Source of the DNA: CAZLYF01 sp964586835
Lineage (GTDB): Bacteria; Bacillota; Clostridia; Christensenellales; Aristaeellaceae
Length of the DNA: 64,000 nucleotides
Assembly (NCBI GenBank): GCA_964586835.1
Contig: CAZPIC010000006.1
Coordinates: 33,962 to 97,961, forward strand
Direction of reading: 5' to 3'
The first letter of the stretch is position 1; every line of letters starts with the position of its first letter. The notes beneath the pieces are model-generated. The model did no database searches, was not told the DNA's origin, and saw only the letters and a list, made by a program, of their open reading frames with translations. Positions 8,200 to 16,772 of the stretch are shown piece by piece. A program made the translations under genes and the position numbers.

Positions 8200-8973
8200 C
8201 TACTGCGCAGCCGGCCTGTCGCTGCGTCGGTTGATCGCCAGAAGCAGTACCAGCAACGTGGCAAACATCAGCGCGCTGAGCGCGTTCATCGTCGGCTTGA
8301 TACCTTTTCGTGCTTCCGAATAGATCAGAGTCGAGAGGTTCTGAACCAGCGGGCTCGTCGTGAAGTAGCTAATGGTGAAGTCGTCCAGCGACAGCGTAAA
8401 TGCCAGCAGCGCGCCGGTGACGATCCCCTGCCTGATATGCGGGAGGATCACGTGCAGCAGCGCATACGCAGGAGAGGCGCCTAGGTCCAGGGCGGCCTCA
8501 TAGCTAAAACGGTTCATCTGTCTGAGCTTTGGCATGACGGAAAGCACGACGTAAGGAATATTAAAGGAGATGTGCGCAAGCAGCATCGTCAGATAGCCAC
8601 GCTCCAACTTGGTAAACAAAAAGAGCAGCATGAGCGAAATGCCGGTGACAATGTCGGGCATCGTCATGGGAATATTGGTGAAGGTCATCATAAAGGACTG
8701 GGGCCTTCGGGCCATCGCGTGGATGCCGATGGCCGCCATCGTTCCGATAGCCGTGGAGACGGCGGCGGACAGCAGCGCCACTGTCACCGTCACGTACACA
8801 GCCCGCATGATGGAGGGGCTTCTGAACAGTTCCGTATACCATTTCAGGGAAAACCCCTGCCACTTTGCCCTGCTCACACCCGCGTTGAAGGACTGCACGA
8901 TCAGCACGATGATCGGGACATACAGAAACAGGAGGATCAGGAGGAGGTAAAGGCGTTTCGTCCACTTGATCAT
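8200..8973 (-). CDS. potC: Spermidine/putrescine-type ABC transporter permease
   Basis: 257-residue permease with about six membrane segments. The cytoplasmic EAA-type loop that contacts the ATPase is visible as YEAALDLGASPAYALLHVILPHIRQG. SLDDFTISYFTTSPLVQNLSTLIYSEARKGIKP is a PotC hallmark (key residues given). It overlaps the stop of potB by 4 bases and is the last gene of the operon, ending convergently with guaB. Confidence 0.92.
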   Translation of the reverse strand: MIKWTKRLYLLLILLFLYVPIIVLIVQSFNAGVSRAKWQGFSLKWYTELFRSPSIMRAVYVTVTVALLSAAVSTAIGTMAAIGIHAMARRPQSFMMTFTNIPMTMPDIVTGISLMLLFLFTKLERGYLTMLLAHISFNIPYVVLSVMPKLRQMNRFSYEAALDLGASPAYALLHVILPHIRQGIVTGALLAFTLSLDDFTISYFTTSPLVQNLSTLIYSEARKGIKPTMNALSALMFATLLVLLLAINRRSDRPAAQ

Positions 8974-9962
8974 ATCACGCCCCCTCCCTCGCCTTCCGGA
9001 TCAAACTTCCTGAGCAGCCCCAGGCTGAACAGGATCAGCACCATCATCACAAGGGACAGCGCGCTGCCCGCATTCCAGTTGTCCGCCGTTAGAAATGTCC
9101 TCTCGATCAGGTCGCCAAACATCTCGGTTTTTCCGCCCCCAAGGATGCGCGGAATAAAAAACGTCGTTACGGAAGGCATGAAGACCATGGTGATTCCGGA
9201 AATGATCCCGGGCAGGCTCAGGGGAAAAGTCACGCGCCAGAAGGTCAGCCACTTGCCCGCGCCCAGATCCATGGCTGCTTCCTGCAGCCTTTCGTCCTGC
9301 CTGCTGAGCGCGTTGTATATGGGGAACACCATAAAAGGAAGGAAGTTGTAGACCATCCCAAGGAGGACGGCCTGCGTATTGTACATCAGTTGCACTTTCC
9401 CAAAGCCGAGCGCTCTGAGAAGCGCATTGATCAGGCCATTGTCCTCAAGCAGAGTCATCCAGGCAATCGTGCGAAGAAGAAAATTCATCCACATGGGGAT
9501 GACAAACAACACCGCAATCGTCGGGCCCAGCCGCAGGCCACGGTCTGCCATGACCATGGCAGCAGGATAGCCAAGCACAAACGAGATGGCGGTGCAGGCC
9601 AGCGCCATCCAGAGGGAATAGACCAGCGTGTCCACGTTGACCGTCCCACGGGCTTCCATCCCCAGCTCCGCCGGGTCAAAGCCCATCTCCGCCAGCTGGC
9701 GCTTCATGCCCGCGTTGCTGTCCCAAAAATGAATGAAATTGTCAAACGTCGGGCGCCCGTTTCCATCTGTAAACGCATAATATCCGATCAACAACAGGGG
9801 GACTACGGTAAAGACAAGCATCCACAGCCCATACGGCCACGCGTAAAGCGAACGGTGCATGCCGCTGTATCGGCGATAAGCCTGCCAGAACAGCACCGTG
9901 AAAACCCCCAGGACCAGAACCGCAATCCAGAGAGCTCCTCCCGGAAGCACCGTCGCGGTCAC
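8970..9962 (-). CDS. potB: Spermidine/putrescine-type ABC transporter permease
   Basis: 330-residue permease partner of PotC. It has an extra N-terminal membrane segment (ALWIAVLVLGVFTVLFW) before the usual PotB core, then WPYGLWMLVFTVVPLLLIGYYAF. The EAA loop reads QEAAMDLGAGKWLTFWRVTFPLSLPG, and TEMFGDLIERTFLTADNWNAGSA matches PotB. A long external loop around residues 75-115 is also present. It overlaps both neighbours by 4 bases, indicating translational coupling. Confidence 0.92.
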   Translation of the reverse strand: MTATVLPGGALWIAVLVLGVFTVLFWQAYRRYSGMHRSLYAWPYGLWMLVFTVVPLLLIGYYAFTDGNGRPTFDNFIHFWDSNAGMKRQLAEMGFDPAELGMEARGTVNVDTLVYSLWMALACTAISFVLGYPAAMVMADRGLRLGPTIAVLFVIPMWMNFLLRTIAWMTLLEDNGLINALLRALGFGKVQLMYNTQAVLLGMVYNFLPFMVFPIYNALSRQDERLQEAAMDLGAGKWLTFWRVTFPLSLPGIISGITMVFMPSVTTFFIPRILGGGKTEMFGDLIERTFLTADNWNAGSALSLVMMVLILFSLGLLRKFDPEGEGGGVI

Positions 9963-11014
9963 GCCGGCGCCTCCTTCAGGGCACGCATGACATGGATGTT
10001 GAAGGGGACGACCGACAGCCCTACACAGGACCCTTCCGGCTGCATGGTGGTGGAGTGTACCTTCCAGGTGTTGTCCTGCGCGTTGATGAGCATCTCGTAG
10101 TGCACTCCCTTGAAATGCACGCTCTTGACGACCCCGATCAGGTGCCCTACGTCCTCCCCGACGATCATGATGTCCTCCGGGCGAATGAGGACATCCACCG
10201 GTTCATCCCGGGCAAAGCCCGAATCCACGCAAGTGAAGTCGACTCCGGAAAAATGAACGAGCTCATCTCTCAGCATGATGCCTGGGAAGATGTTGCTCTC
10301 GCCGATGAAATCTGCAACAAAGGCGCTTTTGGGTTCGTCATAGATATGTTTTGGAGTCCCAATCTGCTGGATGCGCCCGTCCTTCATGACGACAACGATG
10401 TCCGACATCGTCAGCGCCTCTTCCTGATCGTGGGTGACAAAGATGAAGGTGATGCCAAGGAGTTTTTGCATCCGTTTAATCTCAAGCTGCATGCCTTTGC
10501 GCAGCTTGAGGTCCAGCGCGCCCAGCGGTTCGTCCAGGAGCAGCACCTCGGGTTCATTGACCAGGGCCCGGGCGATGGCGACACGTTGCTGCTGGCCCCC
10601 GGAGAGGGAATCCACGCTTCGTCTGCCGAATTCCACCAGATTGACCATCGCCAGCATTTTCTCTACCCGGCTCTTGATCTCAGCCTTCGGTCTTTTCGCC
10701 ACCTTGAGGCCAAAGGCAACATTGTCAAACACATTCAGGTGAGGAAAGAGAGCGTATTTCTGAAACACGGTATTGACCCGTCGCTTATAAGGGGGAAGCG
10801 CCGTAATGTCCTTCCCGTCAAACAGCACGCGCCCGGTGGAAGGCTTTTCAAAGCCACCGATGATCCTCAGCGTGGTCGTCTTGCCACAACCAGAGGGCCC
10901 CAGCAGCGTGACAAACTCATTTTTCCGGATATAGAGGTTGATGTCCGAAAGGACTTCCTCGCCATCATATTCCTTGGAAAGGTTTTCCAGTGTAATCAGA
11001 CGCGGCCGTTCCAC
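9959..11014 (-). CDS. potA: Polyamine ABC transporter ATP-binding protein
   Basis: 351-residue ATPase. Walker A is GPSGCGKTT (39-47), the signature is LSGGQQQR, Walker B is LLLDEPLGALD, and the switch histidine is in THDQEEALT. The C-terminal part (FIGESNIFPG..., DVLIRPEDIMIVGE) is the TOBE regulatory domain. The start is a GTG at 11014 with GGGAGGA about ten bases upstream. The substrate is probably a polyamine, but no potD-type binding protein lies in this operon. Confidence 0.92.
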   Translation of the reverse strand: MERPRLITLENLSKEYDGEEVLSDINLYIRKNEFVTLLGPSGCGKTTTLRIIGGFEKPSTGRVLFDGKDITALPPYKRRVNTVFQKYALFPHLNVFDNVAFGLKVAKRPKAEIKSRVEKMLAMVNLVEFGRRSVDSLSGGQQQRVAIARALVNEPEVLLLDEPLGALDLKLRKGMQLEIKRMQKLLGITFIFVTHDQEEALTMSDIVVVMKDGRIQQIGTPKHIYDEPKSAFVADFIGESNIFPGIMLRDELVHFSGVDFTCVDSGFARDEPVDVLIRPEDIMIVGEDVGHLIGVVKSVHFKGVHYEMLINAQDNTWKVHSTTMQPEGSCVGLSVVPFNIHVMRALKEAPA

Positions 11015-11105
11015 TCAAAGCGTTCCTCCCGAATTGTGATCGGGCTCCGGACCCGGTCCGGGCACGCTGCCTTCTCTTCACCGCGACATACGGCAGCCGA
11101 TTTTG

Positions 11106-11192
11106 GATCCCTGTGCCCCTTGCCCAGCAGCGCCGGCATAACCGGGCGACCCCTGCGCCATCCGGCAGGCTCTCCTGGCGCTGCACAGGATG
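11106..11192 (-). ncRNA. Candidate structured leader RNA upstream of potA
   Basis: Within the 266-base gap between the tRNA-Trp terminator and potA, the minus strand can fold compactly. An outer stem pairs ATCCTGTGC (about 11185-11192) with GCACAGGGAT (about 11106-11116). Inside, AGCGCC pairs perfectly with GGCGCT (part of an 8-bp GCAGCGCC/GGCGCTGC complement, 11177-11184 with 11127-11134), and CCTGC/GCAGG forms an inner hairpin. It matches no riboswitch class I know. GC-rich sequence can pair by chance, so this is only a candidate. I found no convincing promoter in the gap. Confidence 0.35.
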
Positions 11193-11280
11193 GCCACAAA
11201 ACTTCGATGGCCAGAAAACAGACTTCATGGAACCACAGGTTCCGGTTGCTTGTCAACGGCCGTGGGACGTCACCAGCATG

Positions 11281-11316
11281 AAAATGCCCCAAATCCATGT
11301 GATTCAGGGCACTTTT
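11281..11316 (-). terminator. Rho-independent terminator after tRNA-Trp
   Basis: Starting just after the tRNA CCA end, the minus strand forms a stem AAAGTGCCC...AATC with GATT...GGGCATTTT, with one TG/TG internal loop and a 5-base loop, ending in TTTT. It separates the tRNA unit from the pot operon. Confidence 0.75.
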
Positions 11317-11317
11317 G

Positions 11318-11391
11318 TGGCAGGGGCAGAAGGACTCGAACCCTCAACAAAGGTTTTGGAGACCCACGTGTTACCATTACACCATGCCCCT
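11318..11391 (-). tRNA. tRNA-Trp (anticodon CCA)
   Basis: The minus strand reads AGGGGCA in the acceptor stem, a GTGT/ACAC D stem, anticodon loop CTCCAAA with anticodon CCA, a T arm GAGGG-TTCGAGT-CCTTC, and acceptor 3' strand TGCCCCT. The discriminator is G and CCA is encoded in the DNA. The sequence closely resembles Bacillus tRNA-Trp from memory. The base pair closing the anticodon stem (27-43) is a T-T mismatch and 28-42 is G-T, a slightly weak stem. Confidence 0.92.
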
Positions 11392-11405
11392 AAGGGAACG
11401 GCGGC

Positions 11406-11434
11406 ATTATATTCCACAAGCCTCTCTATGTCAA
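11406..11434 (-). promoter_or_regulatory. Consensus promoter of tRNA-Trp
   Basis: A perfect TTGACA (11429-11434), 17-base spacer, and perfect TATAAT (11406-11411) end 14 bases before the mature tRNA. The promoter sits directly after the mnmE stop codon, so the tRNA can be expressed strongly and independently. Confidence 0.9.
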
Positions 11435-11440
11435 GACCCG

Positions 11441-12766
11441 TTACTTTCCAACGCAAAACGTGGAAAAAATGCTGTCCAACACCGCCTCCGTAACGCTGTC
11501 TCCAGTGACTTCCCCCAGGGACAGGAGGGCGTGCTGGAGCTCCACCGCACACAGGTCCAGAGGCTCTCCTGCATCCAGCGCTGCAGCGGCGCTGCGCAGC
11601 GCTTGGGCTGCCTGTCTGGCCAGGCGCATGTGGCGCTCAAGCGTCAGTGCATTCTCCCCGGGATCTCCCGCGAAATGGCTGATTTCTCTAAGAAGGTCCC
11701 GGATTCCTTCGCCTGTTCTGGCAGAGACAAGCACCCCTTCGGGACAGCCCCCGGCCACGCCGAGATCGCGCTTGTTCAGGACGCGCAGATGAGGGAGGGC
11801 GGCGACACTGTCAAGCACGGACGCGTCCGTCGCGTCGGGTGGACGGCTTGCATCCAGAACAGCCAGGACAAGGTCGGCGCCCTTCATCACGTCCCTGGCG
11901 CGGGCGATGCCAATTCTCTCCACCTCGTCACCGCCTTCTCTTATCCCAGCTGTGTCGGAAAATAGCATCTCAAGGCCATTCACACTCAAGCTCCCCCGGA
12001 CGACATCGCGCGTCGTCCCTGGAATTTCGGTGACGATAGCCGCTTCGAAGCCAAGGATGGCATTGAGCAGCGAGGATTTCCCGACGTTTGGTTTTCCGAT
12101 GATCGCCACCTCCATCCCTTCCTGGAGGATCCTCGCTGCCCTTTCGTCACAGGAGGCCTCTAACTTCATTGCCAACGCCCTGGTTTGGTCGGCGAGATCC
12201 GGCGCGCTCAGGCTGAAGTCCGCCTCTTCAGGGAAGTCAATGCCCGCCTCGACGCCCGCCAGCAGGGAGACAAGCTCCTGTTGCGTATGGCTGATAAAGG
12301 CGGCTGTTCCTCCCGACAGCTGCCTGAGCGCAGCGGAAGCAGCCCGTGCGCCCCCTGCGGAGATCAGGCTCATCACCGCTTCCGCCCTGCTTAGGTCAAT
12401 GCGTCCGTTCAGAAACGCCCGCTTTGTAAACTCCCCCGGCTCCGCCGGGCGCGCCCCCAAAGCGAACAGGGCTTTCAGCACGCTGTCCACGACCTGTTTT
12501 CCACCGTGAAGGTGGATCTCCGCCACATCCTCCCGTGTGTAGCTTCTGGGAGCCTCCATCAGCACTGCCAGGCATTCGTCCAGGGTCACTCCCCTCCATA
12601 CAGCATGGCCGTGTCGCATCATGTGGCTTTTCCAAAGAGGGTTCCTATCGGAAGGAACAAAGAGGTCTGAGAGCATCCTGCGCGACTCCGGTCCGCTCAG
12701 GCGCACGACCGCAATGCCTCCGCGGCCGGGCGGGGTTGCCACTGCGGCAATGGTCGTCTGTTCCAT
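11441..12766 (-). CDS. mnmE: tRNA uridine-5-carboxymethylaminomethyl modification GTPase
   Basis: 441-residue GTPase that works with MnmG to modify the wobble uridine of several tRNAs. The N-terminal folate-binding domain starts DTIAA-like as TTIAAVATPPGRGGIAVVRLSG. The G domain shows GKPNVGKSSLLN (G1), PGTTRDV (G2), DTAGIRE (G3) and NKRD (G4). The C-terminus ends FCVGK, containing the catalytic cysteine in place of the usual FCIGK. No mnmG is in the window. Confidence 0.95.
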   Translation of the reverse strand: MEQTTIAAVATPPGRGGIAVVRLSGPESRRMLSDLFVPSDRNPLWKSHMMRHGHAVWRGVTLDECLAVLMEAPRSYTREDVAEIHLHGGKQVVDSVLKALFALGARPAEPGEFTKRAFLNGRIDLSRAEAVMSLISAGGARAASAALRQLSGGTAAFISHTQQELVSLLAGVEAGIDFPEEADFSLSAPDLADQTRALAMKLEASCDERAARILQEGMEVAIIGKPNVGKSSLLNAILGFEAAIVTEIPGTTRDVVRGSLSVNGLEMLFSDTAGIREGGDEVERIGIARARDVMKGADLVLAVLDASRPPDATDASVLDSVAALPHLRVLNKRDLGVAGGCPEGVLVSARTGEGIRDLLREISHFAGDPGENALTLERHMRLARQAAQALRSAAAALDAGEPLDLCAVELQHALLSLGEVTGDSVTEAVLDSIFSTFCVGK

Positions 12767-12785
12767 GGCTCACCTCCACCTAGAA

Positions 12786-12814
12786 AGTATAGGTGCTGGC
12801 CGGTCTATCCGCAA
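12786..12814 (-). promoter_or_regulatory. Promoter of mnmE
   Basis: TTGCGG (12809-12814), 17-base spacer, TATACT (12786-12791), followed by GGTGGAGGTG before the ATG. It is divergent from the dnaE promoter. Confidence 0.65.
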
Positions 12815-12830
12815 ACGGCGTCCCCTCCCG

Positions 12831-12859
12831 TTGAAAGACGGGCTCCCTGCCGATATAAT
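12831..12859 (+). promoter_or_regulatory. Promoter of the dnaE operon
   Basis: TTGAAA (12831-12836), 17-base spacer, perfect TATAAT (12854-12859), then GGGAGG before the ATG at 12885. It probably drives all six genes down to dnaI. Confidence 0.85.
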
Positions 12860-12884
12860 GGGCGCGGACGGGGAGGATTCAAGA

Positions 12885-15800
12885 ATGGCTTTTGCACACC
12901 TGCATCTTCATACAGAATACAGTCTCTTGGACGGAGCTTGCCGCATTCGTGACCTGGTTTCAAGGCTTTCCGCCCTGGGGATGAGCTCCTGTGCGATCAC
13001 GGACCATGGCGCACTCTATGGCGTCGTCGACTTCCATCAGGCTTGCCTCGACGCAGGCATCCATCCCGTGATCGGATGCGAAGTCTATGTCTGCCAGGAC
13101 ATGGACGACAAGACCAGCTTCACGCGCGAATACAGCCACCTGATCCTTCTGTGCGAAAATAACACAGGGTACCACAACCTGATCAAGCTTGTCAGCGAAG
13201 GTTTTACAAGAGGCTTTTACTACAAGCCGCGCATCGACCACAGCCTCCTTGAAAAACACCACGAGGGTCTCATCGCGCTGTCAGCCTGTCTGTCGGGGGA
13301 TCTGCCCAGGCTTCTTCTGGATGAGCGCTATCAAGAGGCGGAGAAGTATGCCAGGAGCATGGAGTCTCTCTTCGGAAAGGACCGATTCTTCATCGAGATC
13401 ATGGACCACGGAATCGCCGAGGAAAAAATCGTTCTTCCCCGCCTGGTCGACCTTTCAGCGCGAACCGGGATCCCCCTGGTAGCCACCAATGACTGCCACT
13501 ACCTTTCAAAGGAGGACGCACCCGCCCAGGAAGTCCTCATGTGCATTCAGACAGGAAAGACACTCGAGGACAAATCCCGCCTCCGCTTTGGCTCGAGCGA
13601 ACTCTACGTCAAATCAGAGGAGGAGATGCGCGCCCTTTTCCCCGGGCTTGGCCATGCGGTGGAACGCACGGAAGAGATCGCCCGCCGCTGCAGGGTGGAT
13701 TTTGATTTCTCCACCCTCCATCTGCCGGTGTATGACGTCAGCCCGCAAGCCGACCCCGAGCGCCTGCTCCGGGCTCTGTGTGAAGAGGGCTTTCAAAAAA
13801 GATATCCGGAGAACCCCGCACAAGCGCGGGAGAGGCTCGAATATGAACTTCAGGTCATTGCAGACATGGGGTATGTGGATTATTTTTTGATTGTATGGGA
13901 CTTCATTAGATACGCAAAGGACAACGATATCATGGTCGGCCCTGGTCGGGGCAGCGCAGCTGGCAGCATCGTGTCGTACTGTCTTGGGATCACCCTGCTT
14001 GATCCGCTGAAGTACAGCCTTCTGTTTGAGCGCTTCCTGAATCCCGAGCGCATCTCTATGCCTGACATCGATGTGGACTTCTGCTATGAGCGGCGCCAGG
14101 AGGTCATCGATTATGTAACGCGCAGGTATGGACCTGAGCATGTATCACAGATCATCACCTTCGGCACGATGGCTGCCAGGGGCGTCATCCGCGATGTGGG
14201 GCGTGTCCTAGGCTACAGCTACCAGGAAACCGATGCCATTGCCAGGATGGTTCCCCTGGAGCTCAACATGACGCTTGAGAAGGCGCTTGCCATGAATCCG
14301 GAGTTTCGGGCTGCTCAGGCAGAGGATGACCGCGTCAGGCGCGTTGTGTCCACAGCGCTGCTCCTGGAGGGGATGCCCAGGCATGCAGGCACGCATGCAG
14401 CGGGGGTTCTGATCACAAGAGATCCCGTTGTCGACCATGTGCCCCTGCAGTTAAACGACCATGTTGTCACAACGCAGTTTTCTATGGGCGTCATCGAGAA
14501 GCTGGGGCTTTTAAAGATGGATTTTCTCGGTCTGAGAACGCTGACCGTCATCAGGGATACCCTCTGGCAGATCTCCGCTGACAGCGATCCTATGCACGCA
14601 GAGGATATTCCTCTTGAAGACGCCGAAGTGTTCGCGATGATCTCCGCAGGGGACACTGACGGGGTCTTTCAACTGGAAGGCAGCGGGATGCGCATTTTTC
14701 TAAGCAACATGAAGCCCGAGACTTTTGAGGATATTATCGCAGCGTTGTCCCTGTACAGGCCAGGCCCCATGGATTCTATTCCCCGTTACATTGCGGGCAA
14801 GCATGACCCTGCCTCCATTCGCTACACTTCTCCCCTTCTGGAGCCTATCCTCGGGGTTACCTATGGCTGCATCGTCTATCAGGAGCAGGTCATGCAGATC
14901 GTCCGTGACCTGGCAGGCTACAGTTATGCCCGAAGCGACCTGGTACGCCGTGCCATGTCAAAAAAGGAAAAAAGCGTCATGGCAAAGGAGAGGGAGGTTT
15001 TCATCCATGGGTCTGTGAAAGAGGGCGTTCCAGGCGCCGTCTCCCGTGGCTTGTCCGTCAGAGAAGCCGAAGTGCTCTTTGATGAAATGTCCTCCTTTGC
15101 CAGCTATGCCTTCAACAAATCACACGCCGCCGCCTACGGCGTCATCAGCATGCAGACCGCCTGGCTGAAAAAGCACTACCCTGCCGAATTCATGGCCGCC
15201 ATGATGAACTCCGTCATTGGAAATGCGGTGAAGATCGCGTCCTATATACAGTATTGCCGGCATAGCCATATCGTCATGCTGCCCCCCCATGTCAACATCT
15301 CACATTCCCGCTTTGTTACGGGCAAAAACAGAGACGGGACAAAGGGAATTCACTTCGGTCTCAGCGCGATCAGGGGACTGGGAGAAAAGGCCGTTGAACA
15401 CATCGTCGCAGAAAGAGACAGGGGTGGTCCCTTTCGCGACATCTATGACTTCTGTCTCAGGGTCAGCATAGACCAGGTCAACAAGCGCTGCGTAGAAAGC
15501 CTGATTAAAGCAGGCTGCTTTGACGGGCTCGGCGCCAGCCGCGCTCAGTGCATGCAGGTATACGAACGGGTGATGGATTCTGTTGCGCAGCGCAGACGCC
15601 GCAGCATCGAAGGCCAGCTTTCCATGTTTGATGCAGGCAGCGAAGCAGGCCCTCTCTCCGAAAAACGCGAGTACCCACAGATTGATGAGTTCCCGGCCCG
15701 TGCCCTTCTGGCTATGGAAAAGGAAGTATCGGGCGTGTATATTTCCGGCCATCCCCTTGACGAGTTTGTGCCGTTTCTGGATACTTTGCCTGTCAATACA

Positions 15801-16394
15801 GCCTACGTCGCAGAGCTTTCTGAACGCGACGACCGTGGACTTGAAGAGGATGGAAGGCTTGTAACGATGGGGGGTCTGATGGTCTCTTTCCGTTCCAAAG
15901 TAACCAGGAAGGGTAGTATGATGGGCTTTGGTGTCCTTGAGGATATGACAGGCCAGATTGAATGCCTCTTTTTCCCCCAGGTCTATGAAAGGGTTGCCGG
16001 CCTTGCCGACACTGATGGGCCGGTTCTCATCAGGGGAAAGCTCTCCGTCCGCGAAGAGGAGGAAACGAAGCTGCTGGTGGACGATCTCGAGCCTCTTAAA
16101 AACCGTGACCCCGGCTCTATGCCTTCAGCGCACACAGAGGCCGAAAGCGACATGGCAGCGGCCAGAGAAGCCCCCGAAAGGCTGTACCTGCGCCTGAAAA
16201 GAGAACAGTTCCCTGACTGTGGAGAGGTGCTCCAGAGCATGCAGGGAGAGATCCCTGTTTTCCTGAACATTCCAGACGAAAGGATCACGCTTCTGGCGCC
16301 CCGGGCATGGTGGTGCCGGGACGCGGCCAGCGCAAGAGACAGGCTCTTGAGCCGTCTTCAAGCAGACAATATCAGGGTGGTGAAAAAGAAGTGA
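12885..16394 (+). CDS. dnaE: DNA polymerase III subunit alpha (DnaE)
   Basis: 1169-residue replicative polymerase catalytic subunit. The N-terminal PHP domain begins MAFAHLHLHTEYSLLDGACR. Catalytic aspartates lie in MPDIDVDF (about residues 391-398), with GPGRGSAAGS before it. The fingers region and HhH follow, then an OB domain (VTMGGLMVSFRSKVTRKGSMMGFGVLED). The length fits DnaE1 rather than PolC, and no exonuclease domain is inserted. The ATG at 12885 is chosen for GGGAGG and the family N-terminus. The stop overlaps the next start as GTGA. Confidence 0.96.
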   Translation: MAFAHLHLHTEYSLLDGACRIRDLVSRLSALGMSSCAITDHGALYGVVDFHQACLDAGIHPVIGCEVYVCQDMDDKTSFTREYSHLILLCENNTGYHNLIKLVSEGFTRGFYYKPRIDHSLLEKHHEGLIALSACLSGDLPRLLLDERYQEAEKYARSMESLFGKDRFFIEIMDHGIAEEKIVLPRLVDLSARTGIPLVATNDCHYLSKEDAPAQEVLMCIQTGKTLEDKSRLRFGSSELYVKSEEEMRALFPGLGHAVERTEEIARRCRVDFDFSTLHLPVYDVSPQADPERLLRALCEEGFQKRYPENPAQARERLEYELQVIADMGYVDYFLIVWDFIRYAKDNDIMVGPGRGSAAGSIVSYCLGITLLDPLKYSLLFERFLNPERISMPDIDVDFCYERRQEVIDYVTRRYGPEHVSQIITFGTMAARGVIRDVGRVLGYSYQETDAIARMVPLELNMTLEKALAMNPEFRAAQAEDDRVRRVVSTALLLEGMPRHAGTHAAGVLITRDPVVDHVPLQLNDHVVTTQFSMGVIEKLGLLKMDFLGLRTLTVIRDTLWQISADSDPMHAEDIPLEDAEVFAMISAGDTDGVFQLEGSGMRIFLSNMKPETFEDIIAALSLYRPGPMDSIPRYIAGKHDPASIRYTSPLLEPILGVTYGCIVYQEQVMQIVRDLAGYSYARSDLVRRAMSKKEKSVMAKEREVFIHGSVKEGVPGAVSRGLSVREAEVLFDEMSSFASYAFNKSHAAAYGVISMQTAWLKKHYPAEFMAAMMNSVIGNAVKIASYIQYCRHSHIVMLPPHVNISHSRFVTGKNRDGTKGIHFGLSAIRGLGEKAVEHIVAERDRGGPFRDIYDFCLRVSIDQVNKRCVESLIKAGCFDGLGASRAQCMQVYERVMDSVAQRRRRSIEGQLSMFDAGSEAGPLSEKREYPQIDEFPARALLAMEKEVSGVYISGHPLDEFVPFLDTLPVNTAYVAELSERDDRGLEEDGRLVTMGGLMVSFRSKVTRKGSMMGFGVLEDMTGQIECLFFPQVYERVAGLADTDGPVLIRGKLSVREEEETKLLVDDLEPLKNRDPGSMPSAHTEAESDMAAAREAPERLYLRLKREQFPDCGEVLQSMQGEIPVFLNIPDERITLLAPRAWWCRDAASARDRLLSRLQADNIRVVKKK

Positions 16395-16771
16395 ACCGGA
16401 TGAGAATCACCGTTCCAGCGCAACAGGAATGGGCCTTGGTCTTAAGGACTGCTTTAGGCGGGGTAGGGACCCTTGCGGGCCTGTCGGTCGACATGATCGA
16501 CGACCTGAAGACAGCCTCGGACGAAGCGTTTAACCTGCTGATCAACCAGATGCGCCCGGCCATGAACGTCACACTCTATTGCGATATTGCCGATCAGACT
16601 CTAAGCATTCGGATGCAGGCAGAACGCGCGATGGTATACAAGGAGTGTACGCCGGTCGATCCGGAGGTAGCCCATCTGATCATCGGCACCCTCGTAACCG
16701 ATGTGCACCTGGAAGGAGACCGATGCGGTATCCACAGCGTCCACATGAAGCTCCCTTCAGCCGAACGCTAA
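16391..16771 (+). CDS. RsbW/SpoIIAB-like (GHKL ATPase fold) protein with degenerate nucleotide site; candidate anti-sigma factor
   Basis: 126-residue protein that looks like the serine kinase/anti-sigma family. The N-box helix is recognisable as DDLKTASDEAFNLL (E45, N48), and the end (LIIGTLVTDVHLEGDRCGIHSVHMKL) matches the last helix and strand of RsbW. The glycine-rich DxGxG and G-x-G boxes that hold ATP are not visible: that region reads QAERAMVYKECTPVDPEVAHL. So it may bind a sigma factor without being a kinase. It starts with GTG overlapping the dnaE stop (4 bases) and lies 1 base before a sigma factor gene. Regulating that sigma factor is an inference. Confidence 0.65.
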   Translation: MNRMRITVPAQQEWALVLRTALGGVGTLAGLSVDMIDDLKTASDEAFNLLINQMRPAMNVTLYCDIADQTLSIRMQAERAMVYKECTPVDPEVAHLIIGTLVTDVHLEGDRCGIHSVHMKLPSAER

Positions 16772-16772
16772 T

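Noticed and set aside
11106..11192. Known riboswitch class (glycine, tetrahydrofolate, TPP, cobalamin) upstream of potA
   Set aside because: Short stretches such as GGAGAGCC looked suggestive, but the conserved cores of these classes are absent.
9992..11281. 429-codon open frame on the plus strand
   Set aside because: It is the opposite strand of potA and its leader; the His-rich composition is a typical shadow of a GC-rich gene.
11321..11391. tRNA-Gln (anticodon TTG) reading of the tRNA
   Set aside because: Placing TTG as anticodon leaves no variable loop; the CCA anticodon gives a full cloverleaf matching tRNA-Trp.
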